Assembly: GCA_964598695.1 (NCBI GenBank)
Contig: CAZRDB010000024.1
Coordinates: forward strand, 1-37,964
Origin: CAZRDB01 sp964598695
GTDB lineage: Bacteria > Armatimonadota > Zipacnadia > UBA1398
Direction of reading: 5' to 3'
Length of the DNA: 37,964 nt
Part shown: positions 8,213 through 16,329 of the stretch, one piece after another
Position numbering within the stretch: the stretch's first letter is position 1
Layout: every line of letters begins with the position of its first letter
Notes under the pieces: generated by a model
The model's database searches: none
What the model was told of the DNA's origin: nothing
What the model saw: only the letters and a program-made list of their open reading frames with translations
Translations under genes and position numbers: made by a program

Positions 8213-9738
8213 GGGGTCACCTCCTCGCCCGAGGCGGCGTCCTCATCGGGCGCCGTCGGCTTGGTCACGAGCCAGCCGATCGCGGCGTTGCCCCGCCGCA
8301 GGTACTCGCCCGCGACGCGCTGGACATCCGCCTCGGTGACCAGCGCCACGCGCTCGGGCCAATCGAGCATGGGCCGCCAATCGCCGCCCTCGGCCCAGTA
8401 GCGGCCGAGTTCCTCGGCGATCGCGTCGTTGCTCCGCAGGTTGCGCAGGAAACCGGCCCGCGCCTGCTTCTTCACGCGGGCGAGTTCCTCCGGGCGCACG
8501 GGCTCGGAGGCGAGCCGGTCGAACTGCGCCCACAGCTCGGCCTCCAGTTGCTCGTGCGTCGTCGACGGCGCCGGGACCGCGGTCACGGCGAACTCGCCCG
8601 TGGCGCGGAGGGTGCCGTTCCACACGGAGCACGCCAGTGCCACTCGCTTCTCGATGACCAGCTCGCGGTTGAGCCGGCCGCCCTCGCCGTCGAGAAGGCC
8701 GGCGATGACATCGAGGACGACATCGTCGGGCGCCCCGAAGGGCGTCGTGATGCACTGCAGGTCGACCGTGGGCGTCGCGTCGGCCTCGACGCGCACGCGC
8801 CGCTCGCCCACATCGCGGCGCTGGGTCGAGAGGATCGGGCCAGGCGTCGGGGCAGCCGGGAGGCGGCCGAAGTAGCGCTCGGCCAACGCGAAGGCCCGAT
8901 CGGGCTCGAGATCACCCGCCACGACGACACACATGTTGGCGGGGACGTAGTAGGCCCGGAAGAAGGCGTAGGCGTCTTCGCGTGTGAGTCGCAGGATCTC
9001 CGCCAGGTGGCCCCCGATGTCCCACTGGTACGAGGACTCGGGGAAGGTGATCTCGTCGAGCAGCTCGCGGTAGGGCCCGGAGGGCACGTCCTCGAGGGTC
9101 TGTCGTCGCTCCTGGGCCACGACCTCACGCTCGGAGTAGAACTCCCGGAACACCGGGTGCAGCAGTCGGTCCGACTCCATCCACATCGCCAGCTCGAGCT
9201 TGTTGGCGGGGACCGTCGCGTAGTACGCGGTGTAGTCGTACCAGGTGCCCGCGTTGGTCTGCGTACCACCGGCCTCGGTGTAGATCCGGTCGTAGTCCGA
9301 GGCGACGATGTGGCGGCGCTGCTCCTGCTCCAGGGCGAGGATCTCCTCGCGCCAGCCGGCGATCCGTTCGGCGTCGGCCAGCCGGCCCTTGCGCTCCTCG
9401 TCACGGATCCGCGCGGCGAGCGCGTCTTGGCGCTCCATCAGCTCCGTCTCGGCCTGGTAGTCGGTCGTGCCGATGGTCTCCGTGCCCTTGAAGAGCAGGT
9501 GCTCGTGGAAGTGGGCCAGGCCGGTCTTGCCGAGCGTCTCATCGGCCGAGCCGGCGCGGACCCAGGTCTGGACGGTCACGAGGGGGACCTGGCCACGGGG
9601 GACGACCAGCACGGTCAGACCGTTCGGGAGCACTCGCTCCCGGACGCCCAGGTCGATGGCCCAGCCGGAGGCCGCGCAGGCCAGGACCAGGCAGACGAGG
9701 GCGCCAAGCCCCCGGAACGCGCGAAACGCGACCCGCAC
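8209..9738 (-). CDS. M16 family zinc metallopeptidase, catalytic subunit
   Basis: A 509-residue exported protease with a signal peptide ending near ASGWA (about residue 27). The inverted zinc motif is HFHEH (His76, Glu79, His80), and the glutamate-rich helix containing REFYSEREVVAQE follows the central insertion and should provide the third zinc ligand. A charged, helical insertion (about 95-140) between the zinc motif and that helix is common in secreted bacterial M16 proteins. I chose the GTG at 9738 because GGAGGGAG lies about 7-10 bases upstream. A TTG 18 bases further upstream (9756) would begin inside that ribosome site. It lies 25 bases after pgi and is coupled to the inactive M16 partner. 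Periplasmic peptide degradation is the expected role. Confidence 0.92.
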   Translation of the reverse strand: MRVAFRAFRGLGALVCLVLACAASGWAIDLGVRERVLPNGLTVLVVPRGQVPLVTVQTWVRAGSADETLGKTGLAHFHEHLLFKGTETIGTTDYQAETELMERQDALAARIRDEERKGRLADAERIAGWREEILALEQEQRRHIVASDYDRIYTEAGGTQTNAGTWYDYTAYYATVPANKLELAMWMESDRLLHPVFREFYSEREVVAQERRQTLEDVPSGPYRELLDEITFPESSYQWDIGGHLAEILRLTREDAYAFFRAYYVPANMCVVVAGDLEPDRAFALAERYFGRLPAAPTPGPILSTQRRDVGERRVRVEADATPTVDLQCITTPFGAPDDVVLDVIAGLLDGEGGRLNRELVIEKRVALACSVWNGTLRATGEFAVTAVPAPSTTHEQLEAELWAQFDRLASEPVRPEELARVKKQARAGFLRNLRSNDAIAEELGRYWAEGGDWRPMLDWPERVALVTEADVQRVAGEYLRRGNAAIGWLVTKPTAPDEDAASGEEVTP

Positions 9739-9763
9739 GGGTCTTCTCCCTCCCAAGTCGGCG

Positions 9764-11209
9764 CTAGAGCACGAGCTTGCGTCCCGCCTCGGCGTCTTCC
9801 AGCTCGCTGCGGACCCGGTCGTACTCCTCCCCCTGGCGCCCGAACAGGGCGTGGGCGGCCTTCTTCGAGGCCTCGACGCCGGGCTGGTCGAAAGCGTCGA
9901 TCTGCAGCAGCTCGCCGGCGATCGCGGTCTGCATCATGAAGAACATGAGCAGCTCGCCCATCGTCTCCTCCGTCACGGCCGGCATCTCGATCGTCCAACT
10001 CGGGCGGTGGGCCTGGGCGAGCGAGAAGGCGGTAGCGCGGGTCTCGGCGTCCAGCAGGTCGCCCAGGTCGCAGTTGCCGAGGTGGGCGACGTCGGGGATC
10101 TCCTCGAGGGAGGGCACGGGACACGCGACCGCCTTGTCGGCGACGTGAAGGAAGACGATCACCTTGTCGTGGGGGCCCTCCTGGTAGAGCTGGAGCTGGC
10201 TGTGCTGGTCGGTGGCGCCGAGCGCCTTCGCGGGCGTCTGTCCCGAGGTGACCTTGGAGCCGTCGAGCGCGCGCCGCTTGCCGAGGCTCTCGGCCCAGAG
10301 CTGGGCGAACCAGTCGGAGACCAGCCGGAGCCGGTAGGCGTAGGGCATCAGGACGACGATGTTGCGCCGCTTGTCCTCGGGCCGCTTGAAGTAGGCGCAC
10401 TGGACGGCGGCGGCCACGAAGGCCGGGTTCTCCCAGAACTCGATGTTGCCGCAGCGGTCGGCCATTCGCGTGGCGCCGCGCAGCAGGGCATGGATGTCGA
10501 GGCCCATCGCGAGTGCCGGGAAAAGCCCGACGCCGGTGAACACCGAGAAGCGCCCGCCGACCTGACGCGGCATGCCGACCTTGAGCAGGCCGTGGGTCTC
10601 GGCGAAGGTCCAGAGCGCGCTGACCTTGGTCGCCCCGGGGAAGTCGGTGCAGACGACCGTCTGGTCCTTCCAGGCGCCTCCACCTGCGTTGAGCCAGTCG
10701 CGCACCCGCGCGAAGCCGCACAGCGTCTCGGCCGTGGTGCCGCTCTTCGAGGTGAGGTAGACGCCGGTGGTCTTCGGGTCGAGGGTGTCGAGCAGTCCCT
10801 CAAGCTGCCAGGGGTCGGCGTTGTCGATGACGTGAACCCGCAGGGGGGGGCGCTTCGGGTGGCCGGTGGGCAGGAGCTGCCAATAGGGGTGGGTCAGCGC
10901 CGCCTGGAGAGTCAGCGCGCCGAGGGCCGAGCCGCCGATCCCGAGCACGAGCAGGTCGGTGGGGGGCTGGGGCGAGCGCTCGAGGTACGCCTTCCAGGCC
11001 TCCGTGACCGCGTCGAGCCGGATCACCTCGGGATCGAGTGCCTGGAGGAAGCCGGGCAGGCCATCCTCCCGCGTCTTGGCGGTGAGGACCTTGGGCAGAC
11101 CGGCCCGAAGAGTCATCACGTTCAGCTCGTCCTCGGTGATGCCGCTGCGCTGGCCGATGCGGAAGGCCATACAGTGGGTGAAGTCAAACTGGAGTTGCGT
11201 CGTGGGCAA
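9764..11209 (-). CDS. pgi: Glucose-6-phosphate isomerase
   Basis: A 481-residue cytosolic enzyme interconverting glucose 6-phosphate and fructose 6-phosphate in glycolysis and gluconeogenesis. It shows GIGGSALG (90-97), the phosphate-binding SKSGTT (154-159), the first PGI signature VGGRFSVFTGVG (217-228), the catalytic region WAESLGK with Glu307, and the second signature GATDQHSQLQLYQEG (331-345). Length matches the shorter, archaeal/Firmicutes-like bacterial PGIs rather than the 550-residue enterobacterial form. The start is a TTG at 11209, supported by GAGGAGG 8 bases upstream. It is the first gene of an operon with two M16 peptidase genes, a pairing with no obvious metabolic logic. Confidence 0.96.
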   Translation of the reverse strand: MPTTQLQFDFTHCMAFRIGQRSGITEDELNVMTLRAGLPKVLTAKTREDGLPGFLQALDPEVIRLDAVTEAWKAYLERSPQPPTDLLVLGIGGSALGALTLQAALTHPYWQLLPTGHPKRPPLRVHVIDNADPWQLEGLLDTLDPKTTGVYLTSKSGTTAETLCGFARVRDWLNAGGGAWKDQTVVCTDFPGATKVSALWTFAETHGLLKVGMPRQVGGRFSVFTGVGLFPALAMGLDIHALLRGATRMADRCGNIEFWENPAFVAAAVQCAYFKRPEDKRRNIVVLMPYAYRLRLVSDWFAQLWAESLGKRRALDGSKVTSGQTPAKALGATDQHSQLQLYQEGPHDKVIVFLHVADKAVACPVPSLEEIPDVAHLGNCDLGDLLDAETRATAFSLAQAHRPSWTIEMPAVTEETMGELLMFFMMQTAIAGELLQIDAFDQPGVEASKKAAHALFGRQGEEYDRVRSELEDAEAGRKLVL

Positions 11210-11334
11210 TGCTGCCGCCTCCTCTGGCGCTCTGCGGGTACGCCGGCGGGGTCAACAGCGCCCGCCCCGGCGGCGTCCGTATCTGTGGTGTGACGCGCGC
11301 GGCGTCAGGTCGCCGCGCGAAGGGAGTCTCCAAC
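11210..11334. promoter_or_regulatory. Divergent intergenic region between pgi and a secreted-protein gene
   Basis: These 125 bases separate two divergently read genes, so promoters for both must lie here or overlap the gene starts. I could identify only the ribosome sites with confidence: GAGGAGG for pgi and AAGGGAG for the plus-strand gene. A TTGACC on the minus strand lacks a convincing -10 partner. Confidence 0.4.
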
Positions 11335-12948
11335 GTGCGTAGGCTGTGGTTCCTCCTCGTCCTGCTATTCGGGGCGACCGCGCCCGGTGCCTGCCTCGCC
11401 GACCCCTGGCGCGAGTGCACGCTGGCCGATCCCGCGCTCGTCACCGTCGGCCAGCCGGGCTCGCCGTGGGTCGCGCAGGGCCTGACGGCCGCCTCCCTCG
11501 GGGAGGGCGCCGCGCTGCGCGCCGAGCAGGCAGTCGGCATGGTGTGGCAGCAACTCGCCGCCCGGGAATGGGCCGTCGGTGACCTCCTACGGGCCTCGGC
11601 CGTCTGTGGCGCGACGCGGGGCCCGGGCGCGTGGCTGTCACTCCACTTCTACGACTCCTCGGGCCAGAGGATCGGCTCGGCGGCGAGTGAGCCCTGCACG
11701 GTCTCCACCCCACGCACGCTCGAGGTCCGGACCTCCACGCCCGGCGGCACGGCCCGCGTCACGCTCTGCCTGGTGGTCGCGGCGGGCGGCGAGGCGGAGT
11801 TCCGCGCGCCGCGGGTGGCGGGCTCGTCGGCGCGAGCGGCCCTGCCTCCCTCCTCGGTCTCGTGCCGGGTCTCCGAGGACCTCCAGCCGCCCGACGTGCG
11901 CGGCCTGGGCCGCAACGTGGCGCGCGGGGAGGATCCGAGCGCCGAGGACACGGCGGCGAACTGGGCAGGCCTACGGCTGGAGGTCGCCTGGAGTGACATG
12001 GGGGAGTCGGGCTCCGCCCCGGGTCCGGTCACGGTGCGCCACATCGAGCGCTGGCTGCGGGCCACGCGCGCGACGGCGTGTCCGGTAACCCTCTCGCTCG
12101 GTGGTGGCGAGCCGTCGCACTTCGCCGACGAGGACCGCTGCGCCGAGCGGGTGGTCGCGCTCGTGGCGGCCTGCCGTGCCCTCGAGGGCGGGGAGCGGGT
12201 GTGCTGGGTGAATCACGCCGGCCCGGAGACGCGAGGGACGCCGCCGGGAGAGGATGCCTGGCTCCGCTGTGCCCGGAGTGTCGCGGCGGCCCTCCCCCGT
12301 GGGGTCTCGATCGCGGGCTCCGAGGGCGCGTGGCGCGGGCCGGGCTTCGATGAGCGGGCCGAGGCCATCCTGGCGGCTCGAGGCAGGCTCGTACAGCACC
12401 TCACGCTCCCGCGGCGCGACCTGGCGCTCGCGCCGGACGAGATCGGGGCGCGCACGGCACGCGCGGCCTGCGACGGTCTGCTGACGGTGTTCGACGAGAG
12501 CCCGGACGAGAGGCGCTATGCGGGCTCGGCGCTCGAGACCGTCGACACCGTCGCGCTGGCCGCCGCGGCCCTCTCGGGCGGCTGGGGGGTGGTCTACCTG
12601 CGGGGGGATCTCGCTCTGCCCGAGGGGGCCGCCTCCGCGCTCGCGAGCGTCCTCGGAGGCGGGCGGCGGGTCCGGATGGTGAGCAGTTCGGCGCCGGAGT
12701 GGCTGTCGGCGGTTTGGACCGAGCGTCCGGACGGGAGCGGCCGCGCGCTTCTGGTCGCCAACCGCGCGCCGACGTCGCTCCCGGTGACGATCGACGCGCC
12801 TCAGGGGGGGCGAGGCACTCGCCTGCGGCGCACCGCCTACGGCGTGCGGGGAGGCCTCAAGCCCACGGAGGACCGATGCCGACTCGGCGACGACCGTCTG
12901 GTCGATCTTGTCGAGGGCCGCAGCTTCGCGATCTACGCGGAGGGGTGA
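11335..12948 (+). CDS. Secreted protein of unknown function, possibly glycosidase-like
   Basis: A 537-residue protein I do not recognise. The GTG at 11335 is placed directly before a classic signal peptide (VRRLWFLLVLLF...GACLA) with AAGGGAG about 10 bases upstream. The frame is open 42 codons further back, but that stretch overlaps the pgi promoter region. Residues about 25-170 look like a beta-sandwich, perhaps carbohydrate-binding. The middle has alternating hydrophobic strands and helices (CPVTLSLGGGEPSHF, RVCWVNHAGPET) compatible with a TIM barrel. The last 90 residues (ALLVANRAPTSLPVTID and the C-terminal FAIYAEG) resemble the small beta domain that ends many glycoside hydrolases. A glycosidase-like fold is only an inference, and no catalytic acids can be assigned. 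Confidence 0.7.
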   Translation: MRRLWFLLVLLFGATAPGACLADPWRECTLADPALVTVGQPGSPWVAQGLTAASLGEGAALRAEQAVGMVWQQLAAREWAVGDLLRASAVCGATRGPGAWLSLHFYDSSGQRIGSAASEPCTVSTPRTLEVRTSTPGGTARVTLCLVVAAGGEAEFRAPRVAGSSARAALPPSSVSCRVSEDLQPPDVRGLGRNVARGEDPSAEDTAANWAGLRLEVAWSDMGESGSAPGPVTVRHIERWLRATRATACPVTLSLGGGEPSHFADEDRCAERVVALVAACRALEGGERVCWVNHAGPETRGTPPGEDAWLRCARSVAAALPRGVSIAGSEGAWRGPGFDERAEAILAARGRLVQHLTLPRRDLALAPDEIGARTARAACDGLLTVFDESPDERRYAGSALETVDTVALAAAALSGGWGVVYLRGDLALPEGAASALASVLGGGRRVRMVSSSAPEWLSAVWTERPDGSGRALLVANRAPTSLPVTIDAPQGGRGTRLRRTAYGVRGGLKPTEDRCRLGDDRLVDLVEGRSFAIYAEG

Positions 12949-13119
12949 TCGCGCAGAATGTGAGGATGCTCCGCATGGATCTCGGGAGGACGGGCGGAAC
13001 CGAGGGGGAAGGGCGTTGTCAGAGAGGTACGTTCCTCGGCGAGGCGGGGTGTGCGACGAACCGTCGTCCCGGCGTACCCGGGATCCCGCCGCATGGCAGT
13101 GTAGGCCTCCGTGCCGATC

Positions 13120-13156
13120 GTTCGGGCAGCAGGGGCAGTGCGCTGACCGCCCGAAC
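13120..13156. repeat. Inverted repeat / stem-loop in the spacer before the receiver gene
   Basis: GTTCGGGC (13120-13127) and GCCCGAAC (13149-13156) are perfect 8-base inverted arms. AGC/GCT can extend the stem inside after a 4-base bulge. It lies 171 bases after one stop codon and 60 bases before the next start. It could be a terminator lacking a T-tract, an operator or an RNA leader element. Nothing else was recognised in 12949-13216. Confidence 0.45.
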
Positions 13157-13216
13157 TGGTGCGCGCCTACGTGGGGCCGGCGCATCGCGCCGCGCGAGAA
13201 AGAGGCGGGTGAGCCA

Positions 13217-13603
13217 GTGGTGGACAAGGCACATGTGCTCGTTGTCGATGACTCCCCAGATCGTGTCCAGGATGTGCGGTCCCGCCTGACCGCACTGGGC
13301 TGCTCGGTCTCCATGGTCCGAAGCGCCCACGGCGCGCTCAGTCTCCTCTCGTCTGGTGTCTACAGCTTGGTTGTCGTGAACTGGTTCCTTGAGGACATGA
13401 TGCTGCACGACTTCGCCGAGATGGCGAAGCGCATCCGCCCCGGCGTACTTGTGATGGTGACGTTCGACCGCAACGAGCGGTTCCGGCCGCGAGGACTGGA
13501 TTACCCCTACGTCGATGGATGGGTTCCGTACGCCTGCAACGACCAGGCCCTGCGGGGGCTGGCGGACATGGCGAAGGGGTCGCGGCCCGCCCTGCTGGCG
13601 TAG
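13217..13603 (+). CDS. Stand-alone receiver-like protein with degenerate phosphorylation site
   Basis: A 128-residue single-domain protein with the response-regulator receiver fold. HVLVVDDSPDRVQDVRSRL (6-24) supplies the first strand and the acidic pair Asp11/Asp12. The third strand reads LVVVNWFLEDMMLHDF, so Asn55 stands where the phosphorylated aspartate should be. The fourth strand ends VMVTF, keeping the conserved Thr. The fifth reads GWVPYAC, lacking the conserved Lys-Pro. It should therefore not be phosphorylated in the usual way and may signal by protein binding. The start is the first of two adjacent GTG codons, behind an AGGCGGG-like site. No histidine kinase or output-domain gene is adjacent, and the scaffold gap begins 48 bases downstream, so its true neighbour may be missing. 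Confidence 0.72.
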   Translation: MVDKAHVLVVDDSPDRVQDVRSRLTALGCSVSMVRSAHGALSLLSSGVYSLVVVNWFLEDMMLHDFAEMAKRIRPGVLVMVTFDRNERFRPRGLDYPYVDGWVPYACNDQALRGLADMAKGSRPALLA

Positions 13604-13651
13604 ACGCGGCGGCGCCGCCAGCCCGTGCTTGGGAGAGGTTCCGGGGCGACA

Positions 13652-13661
13652 NNNNNNNNNN
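13652..13661. other. Scaffold gap (10 N)
   Basis: Ten N bases, the usual fixed-length placeholder for a join of unknown size. Genes on either side may not be true neighbours. Confidence 0.98.
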
Positions 13662-13755
13662 CCCCGGGGGGGGGGTCCCGGGGGGGCCCCCCCCCCCGTT
13701 GGGGGGTGTTTGGGGCGGGGCGCCCCGGGGGGGGGGCCGCCCCCCCCGCCATTGC
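13662..13755. other. G/C homopolymer-rich stretch at a contig edge, probable artefact
   Basis: Directly after the gap, runs of up to nine or more G or C follow one another with almost no A or T. This looks like low-quality read ends rather than biology. Normal coding composition resumes at the hypF ribosome site (GAGGAGGGG, about 13757-13765). Confidence 0.75.
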
Positions 13756-13770
13756 TGAGGAGGGGCGCCG

Positions 13771-16083
13771 GTGCGGGTGGCCCGGCGGGTTGAAGTCGAG
13801 GGGATCGTGCAGGGGGTGGGGTTCCGCCCCTTCATCAACCGCCTCGCCGCGGAGCTGGGGCTGGCGGGCGAGGTGGCCAACCGCACGGGGGGCGTGACGG
13901 TGGTGGTCGAGGGGGATGCCGACGCGGCCGAGGCCTTCGTCGACCGCCTGCCACGCGAAGCGCCGCCGATCGCGGAGATCCGGCGGATCGAGACGACGGC
14001 GGTGGCGCCGCGCGGGCTCGAGGGGTTCGAGATCGGTCTCAGCCGGGCCGACGGCGCCGGCGCGATCCACCTCCCACCCGATATCGCGACCTGCCCCGAC
14101 TGCGCGCGCGAGACCGCCGACCCGACCGACCGACGCTTCGGCTACGCCTTCACGAACTGCACGAACTGCGGTCCCCGGTTCACGATCGTCCGCTCGCTGC
14201 CGTACGACCGCACACGAACGACGATGGACGCCTTCCCCCTCTGCCCCGCGTGCCACGCGGAGTACACGGAGATCCGCGACCGCCGCTACCATGCCGAGCC
14301 GGTCGCCTGCCCGCTCTGCGGCCCCCGCCTGGCCTTCGCGCGAGCCGAGGGGCCGGCGGACGCCTCCGAGGACGCCCTGCTTCGGGCCCGCGCGGCGCTG
14401 GCTGCCGGTGAGATCGTCGCGGTCAAGGGGCTGGGCGGCTTCCACCTCGCGTGCGACGCGGCCCACGAGGCAGCGGTGCTGCGGCTCCGCGCACGCAAGC
14501 GGCGGGAGGCCAAGCCCCTCGCGGTGCTGTTCCGCGACCTCGAGGCGGCGCGGGCCTGCTGCGTAGTCGACCCCGAGGCGGAGAGGCTGCTCACCGGGCC
14601 GCGGGCTCCGATCGTGCTGTGCCCGAAGCGAGAAGCGGGCACGATCGCGCACGCTGTCGCGCCGGACTCCGGCTGCCTCGGAGCGCTCCTCCCCTACACG
14701 CCCCTCCACCGTCTGCTGTTCGAGGACGCACCGTACGCGGCACTGGTGCTGACGAGCGGGAACCTCGCCGAGGAGCCGCTCTGCACCGCGAACGAGGAGG
14801 CGCGGACGCGTCTCGGCGGGGTCGCGGACGCTTTCCTCCTGCACGACCGGGAGATCGCGGCCGCATGCGATGACTCGGTGGCGCGCTCGACGGCGCTCGG
14901 TCCCGTGCTCCTGCGACGCTCGCGCGGCTGGGTGCCCGGCGCGATCCGGACGCCGTTCGCACTCGGGAGGATCCTCGCGGTTGGCGGCCACCTCAAGAAC
15001 ACCTTCTGCCTGACGCGCGGCATGGACGCCTACCCGAGCCAGCACGTCGGCGACCTCGACGACCTGCGCACCCTCGCGTTCTTCGAGGCACAGGTCGAAC
15101 GGCTCGGGCGGCTCGTCGAGGTCGAGCCCGAGGCGCTCGCCTGCGACCTCCACCCGGACTACATCACGACCGAGTGGGCGCGCGAGCGCTCCGAGCGCCT
15201 CGGCCTGCCCCTCGTGGCGGTGCAGCACCATCATGCCCACATCGCCGCCGTGCTGGCCGAGCACGGCTCCACGGAGCCGGTGGTCGGGATCGCGTGCGAC
15301 GGCACCGGCTACGGCGCCGACGGGACGGTGTGGGGCTGCGAGCTGCTGCTGGCCGATCTGGAGGGGTTCGAGCGTCTGGCCCATCTCCGGGAGGCGCCGC
15401 TCCCGGGCGGCGAGGCGGCGGTCCGCGAGCCGTGGCGCATGGCGCTCGCCTGGTGCGAGGCCGCGGGCGAGACGGCGCCCTTCGCCCGGCTTCCCCACCT
15501 CGCCCACCGCGCGCGCGACTGGGAGATCCTCCGGGCGGCGGTACGGGGCGGCCTCGCGCCCGTGCGGGCCTCGAGCGCGGGGAGGCTCTTCGACGCGGTC
15601 TCGGCCCTCCTCGGGATCGCCGGCGACCGCAGCGAGTACGAGGGCCAAGCGGCGATGAGACTGGAGACGGCGGCCGTGGCCTGCCCGCTCGAGCTGCCGC
15701 CGCTCACGCTTGCGGGCGACGGTCCACCGTGGGCACTCGATCCCCGGCCGCTGGTCCGGGCACTGCTCGATCTGCGCGAGCGGGGCGTGGCCCGGGAGGA
15801 GCTGGCCGACGCGTTCCATCGGGCGTTCGCGGGGGGGCTGGTCGAGGCGGCGCATCGCCTCTGCGAAGAGCGCGGCGTGCGGACCGTGGCTCTCTCGGGC
15901 GGGACCTTCCAGAACGAGCGGGTGCTCGTGGAGTGCGTCCGGGGTCTCGAGCGACGCGGCTTGGCCGCACTGTGGCCCCGGCAGATGCCGCCCAACGACG
16001 GTGGGCTCGCGCTGGGGCAGGCCGTGGTCGCCGCAAGGAGGCTCGCGGCGGGTCTCGACCGAACGATAGGGGGAAGGGGCTGA
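13771..16083 (+). CDS. hypF: [NiFe] hydrogenase maturation carbamoyltransferase HypF
   Basis: A 770-residue cytosolic enzyme that uses carbamoyl phosphate and ATP to make the thiocarbamate on HypE, the source of the CN ligands of the [NiFe] centre. The N-terminal acylphosphatase domain has VQGVGFRPF (13-21). A double zinc finger follows with Cys108, 111, 130, 133, 158, 161, 180 and 183. A YrdC-like domain spans about 195-390, including KGLGGFHL. A Kae1/ASKHA-like domain has VAVQHHHAHIAAVLAEHG (about 482-499) and the late ALSGGTFQN motif. Full length for the family. It starts at a GTG with GAGGAGGGG 5-8 bases upstream. It is first in a tight hypF-hypC-hypD run; any partner upstream is hidden by the scaffold gap. 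Confidence 0.96.
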   Translation: MRVARRVEVEGIVQGVGFRPFINRLAAELGLAGEVANRTGGVTVVVEGDADAAEAFVDRLPREAPPIAEIRRIETTAVAPRGLEGFEIGLSRADGAGAIHLPPDIATCPDCARETADPTDRRFGYAFTNCTNCGPRFTIVRSLPYDRTRTTMDAFPLCPACHAEYTEIRDRRYHAEPVACPLCGPRLAFARAEGPADASEDALLRARAALAAGEIVAVKGLGGFHLACDAAHEAAVLRLRARKRREAKPLAVLFRDLEAARACCVVDPEAERLLTGPRAPIVLCPKREAGTIAHAVAPDSGCLGALLPYTPLHRLLFEDAPYAALVLTSGNLAEEPLCTANEEARTRLGGVADAFLLHDREIAAACDDSVARSTALGPVLLRRSRGWVPGAIRTPFALGRILAVGGHLKNTFCLTRGMDAYPSQHVGDLDDLRTLAFFEAQVERLGRLVEVEPEALACDLHPDYITTEWARERSERLGLPLVAVQHHHAHIAAVLAEHGSTEPVVGIACDGTGYGADGTVWGCELLLADLEGFERLAHLREAPLPGGEAAVREPWRMALAWCEAAGETAPFARLPHLAHRARDWEILRAAVRGGLAPVRASSAGRLFDAVSALLGIAGDRSEYEGQAAMRLETAAVACPLELPPLTLAGDGPPWALDPRPLVRALLDLRERGVAREELADAFHRAFAGGLVEAAHRLCEERGVRTVALSGGTFQNERVLVECVRGLERRGLAALWPRQMPPNDGGLALGQAVVAARRLAAGLDRTIGGRG

Positions 16084-16092
16084 GCGCGACCG

Positions 16093-16329
16093 ATGTGCGT
16101 TGCCGTGCCATGCCGGCTCGTCTCCCGCGAGGGGGAGTGGGGCGAGGTCCAGGTCGGCGAGTCCACTCTCCGGGTCCGTCTCGACCTGGTCGAGGAAGCC
16201 GGGATCGGTGACTGGCTGCTCGTGCATGCCGGTTTCGCTCTGGAGCGGCTCGACCCGCACGAGGCGGAAGAGACCCTGCGTCTGCTCCGCGAGGCCGCCG
16301 GCCAGGCCGAGCGGCCGGCCACGCCATGA
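16093..16329 (+). CDS. hypC: [NiFe] hydrogenase maturation chaperone HypC/HupF
   Basis: A 78-residue small chaperone that works with HypD to assemble the Fe(CN)2CO unit and deliver it to the hydrogenase large subunit. The N-terminus MCVAVPCRL carries the essential Cys2 (exposed after Met removal). GDWLLVHAGFAL (39-50), with His45, matches the family core. The length is typical. It starts 9 bases after hypF and its TGA overlaps the hypD ATG (ATGA), implying translational coupling. Confidence 0.95.
   Translation: MCVAVPCRLVSREGEWGEVQVGESTLRVRLDLVEEAGIGDWLLVHAGFALERLDPHEAEETLRLLREAAGQAERPATP

Noticed and set aside
13662..13755. G-quadruplex or regulatory G-tract
   Set aside because: Its position at the edge of a 10-N gap and its lack of normal composition point to an assembly or read-end artefact.
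13507..16260. A 917-codon minus-strand frame antisense to hypF
   Set aside because: hypF is recognised over its full length with all zinc-finger cysteines; the antisense frame has no domain and crosses the N gap.
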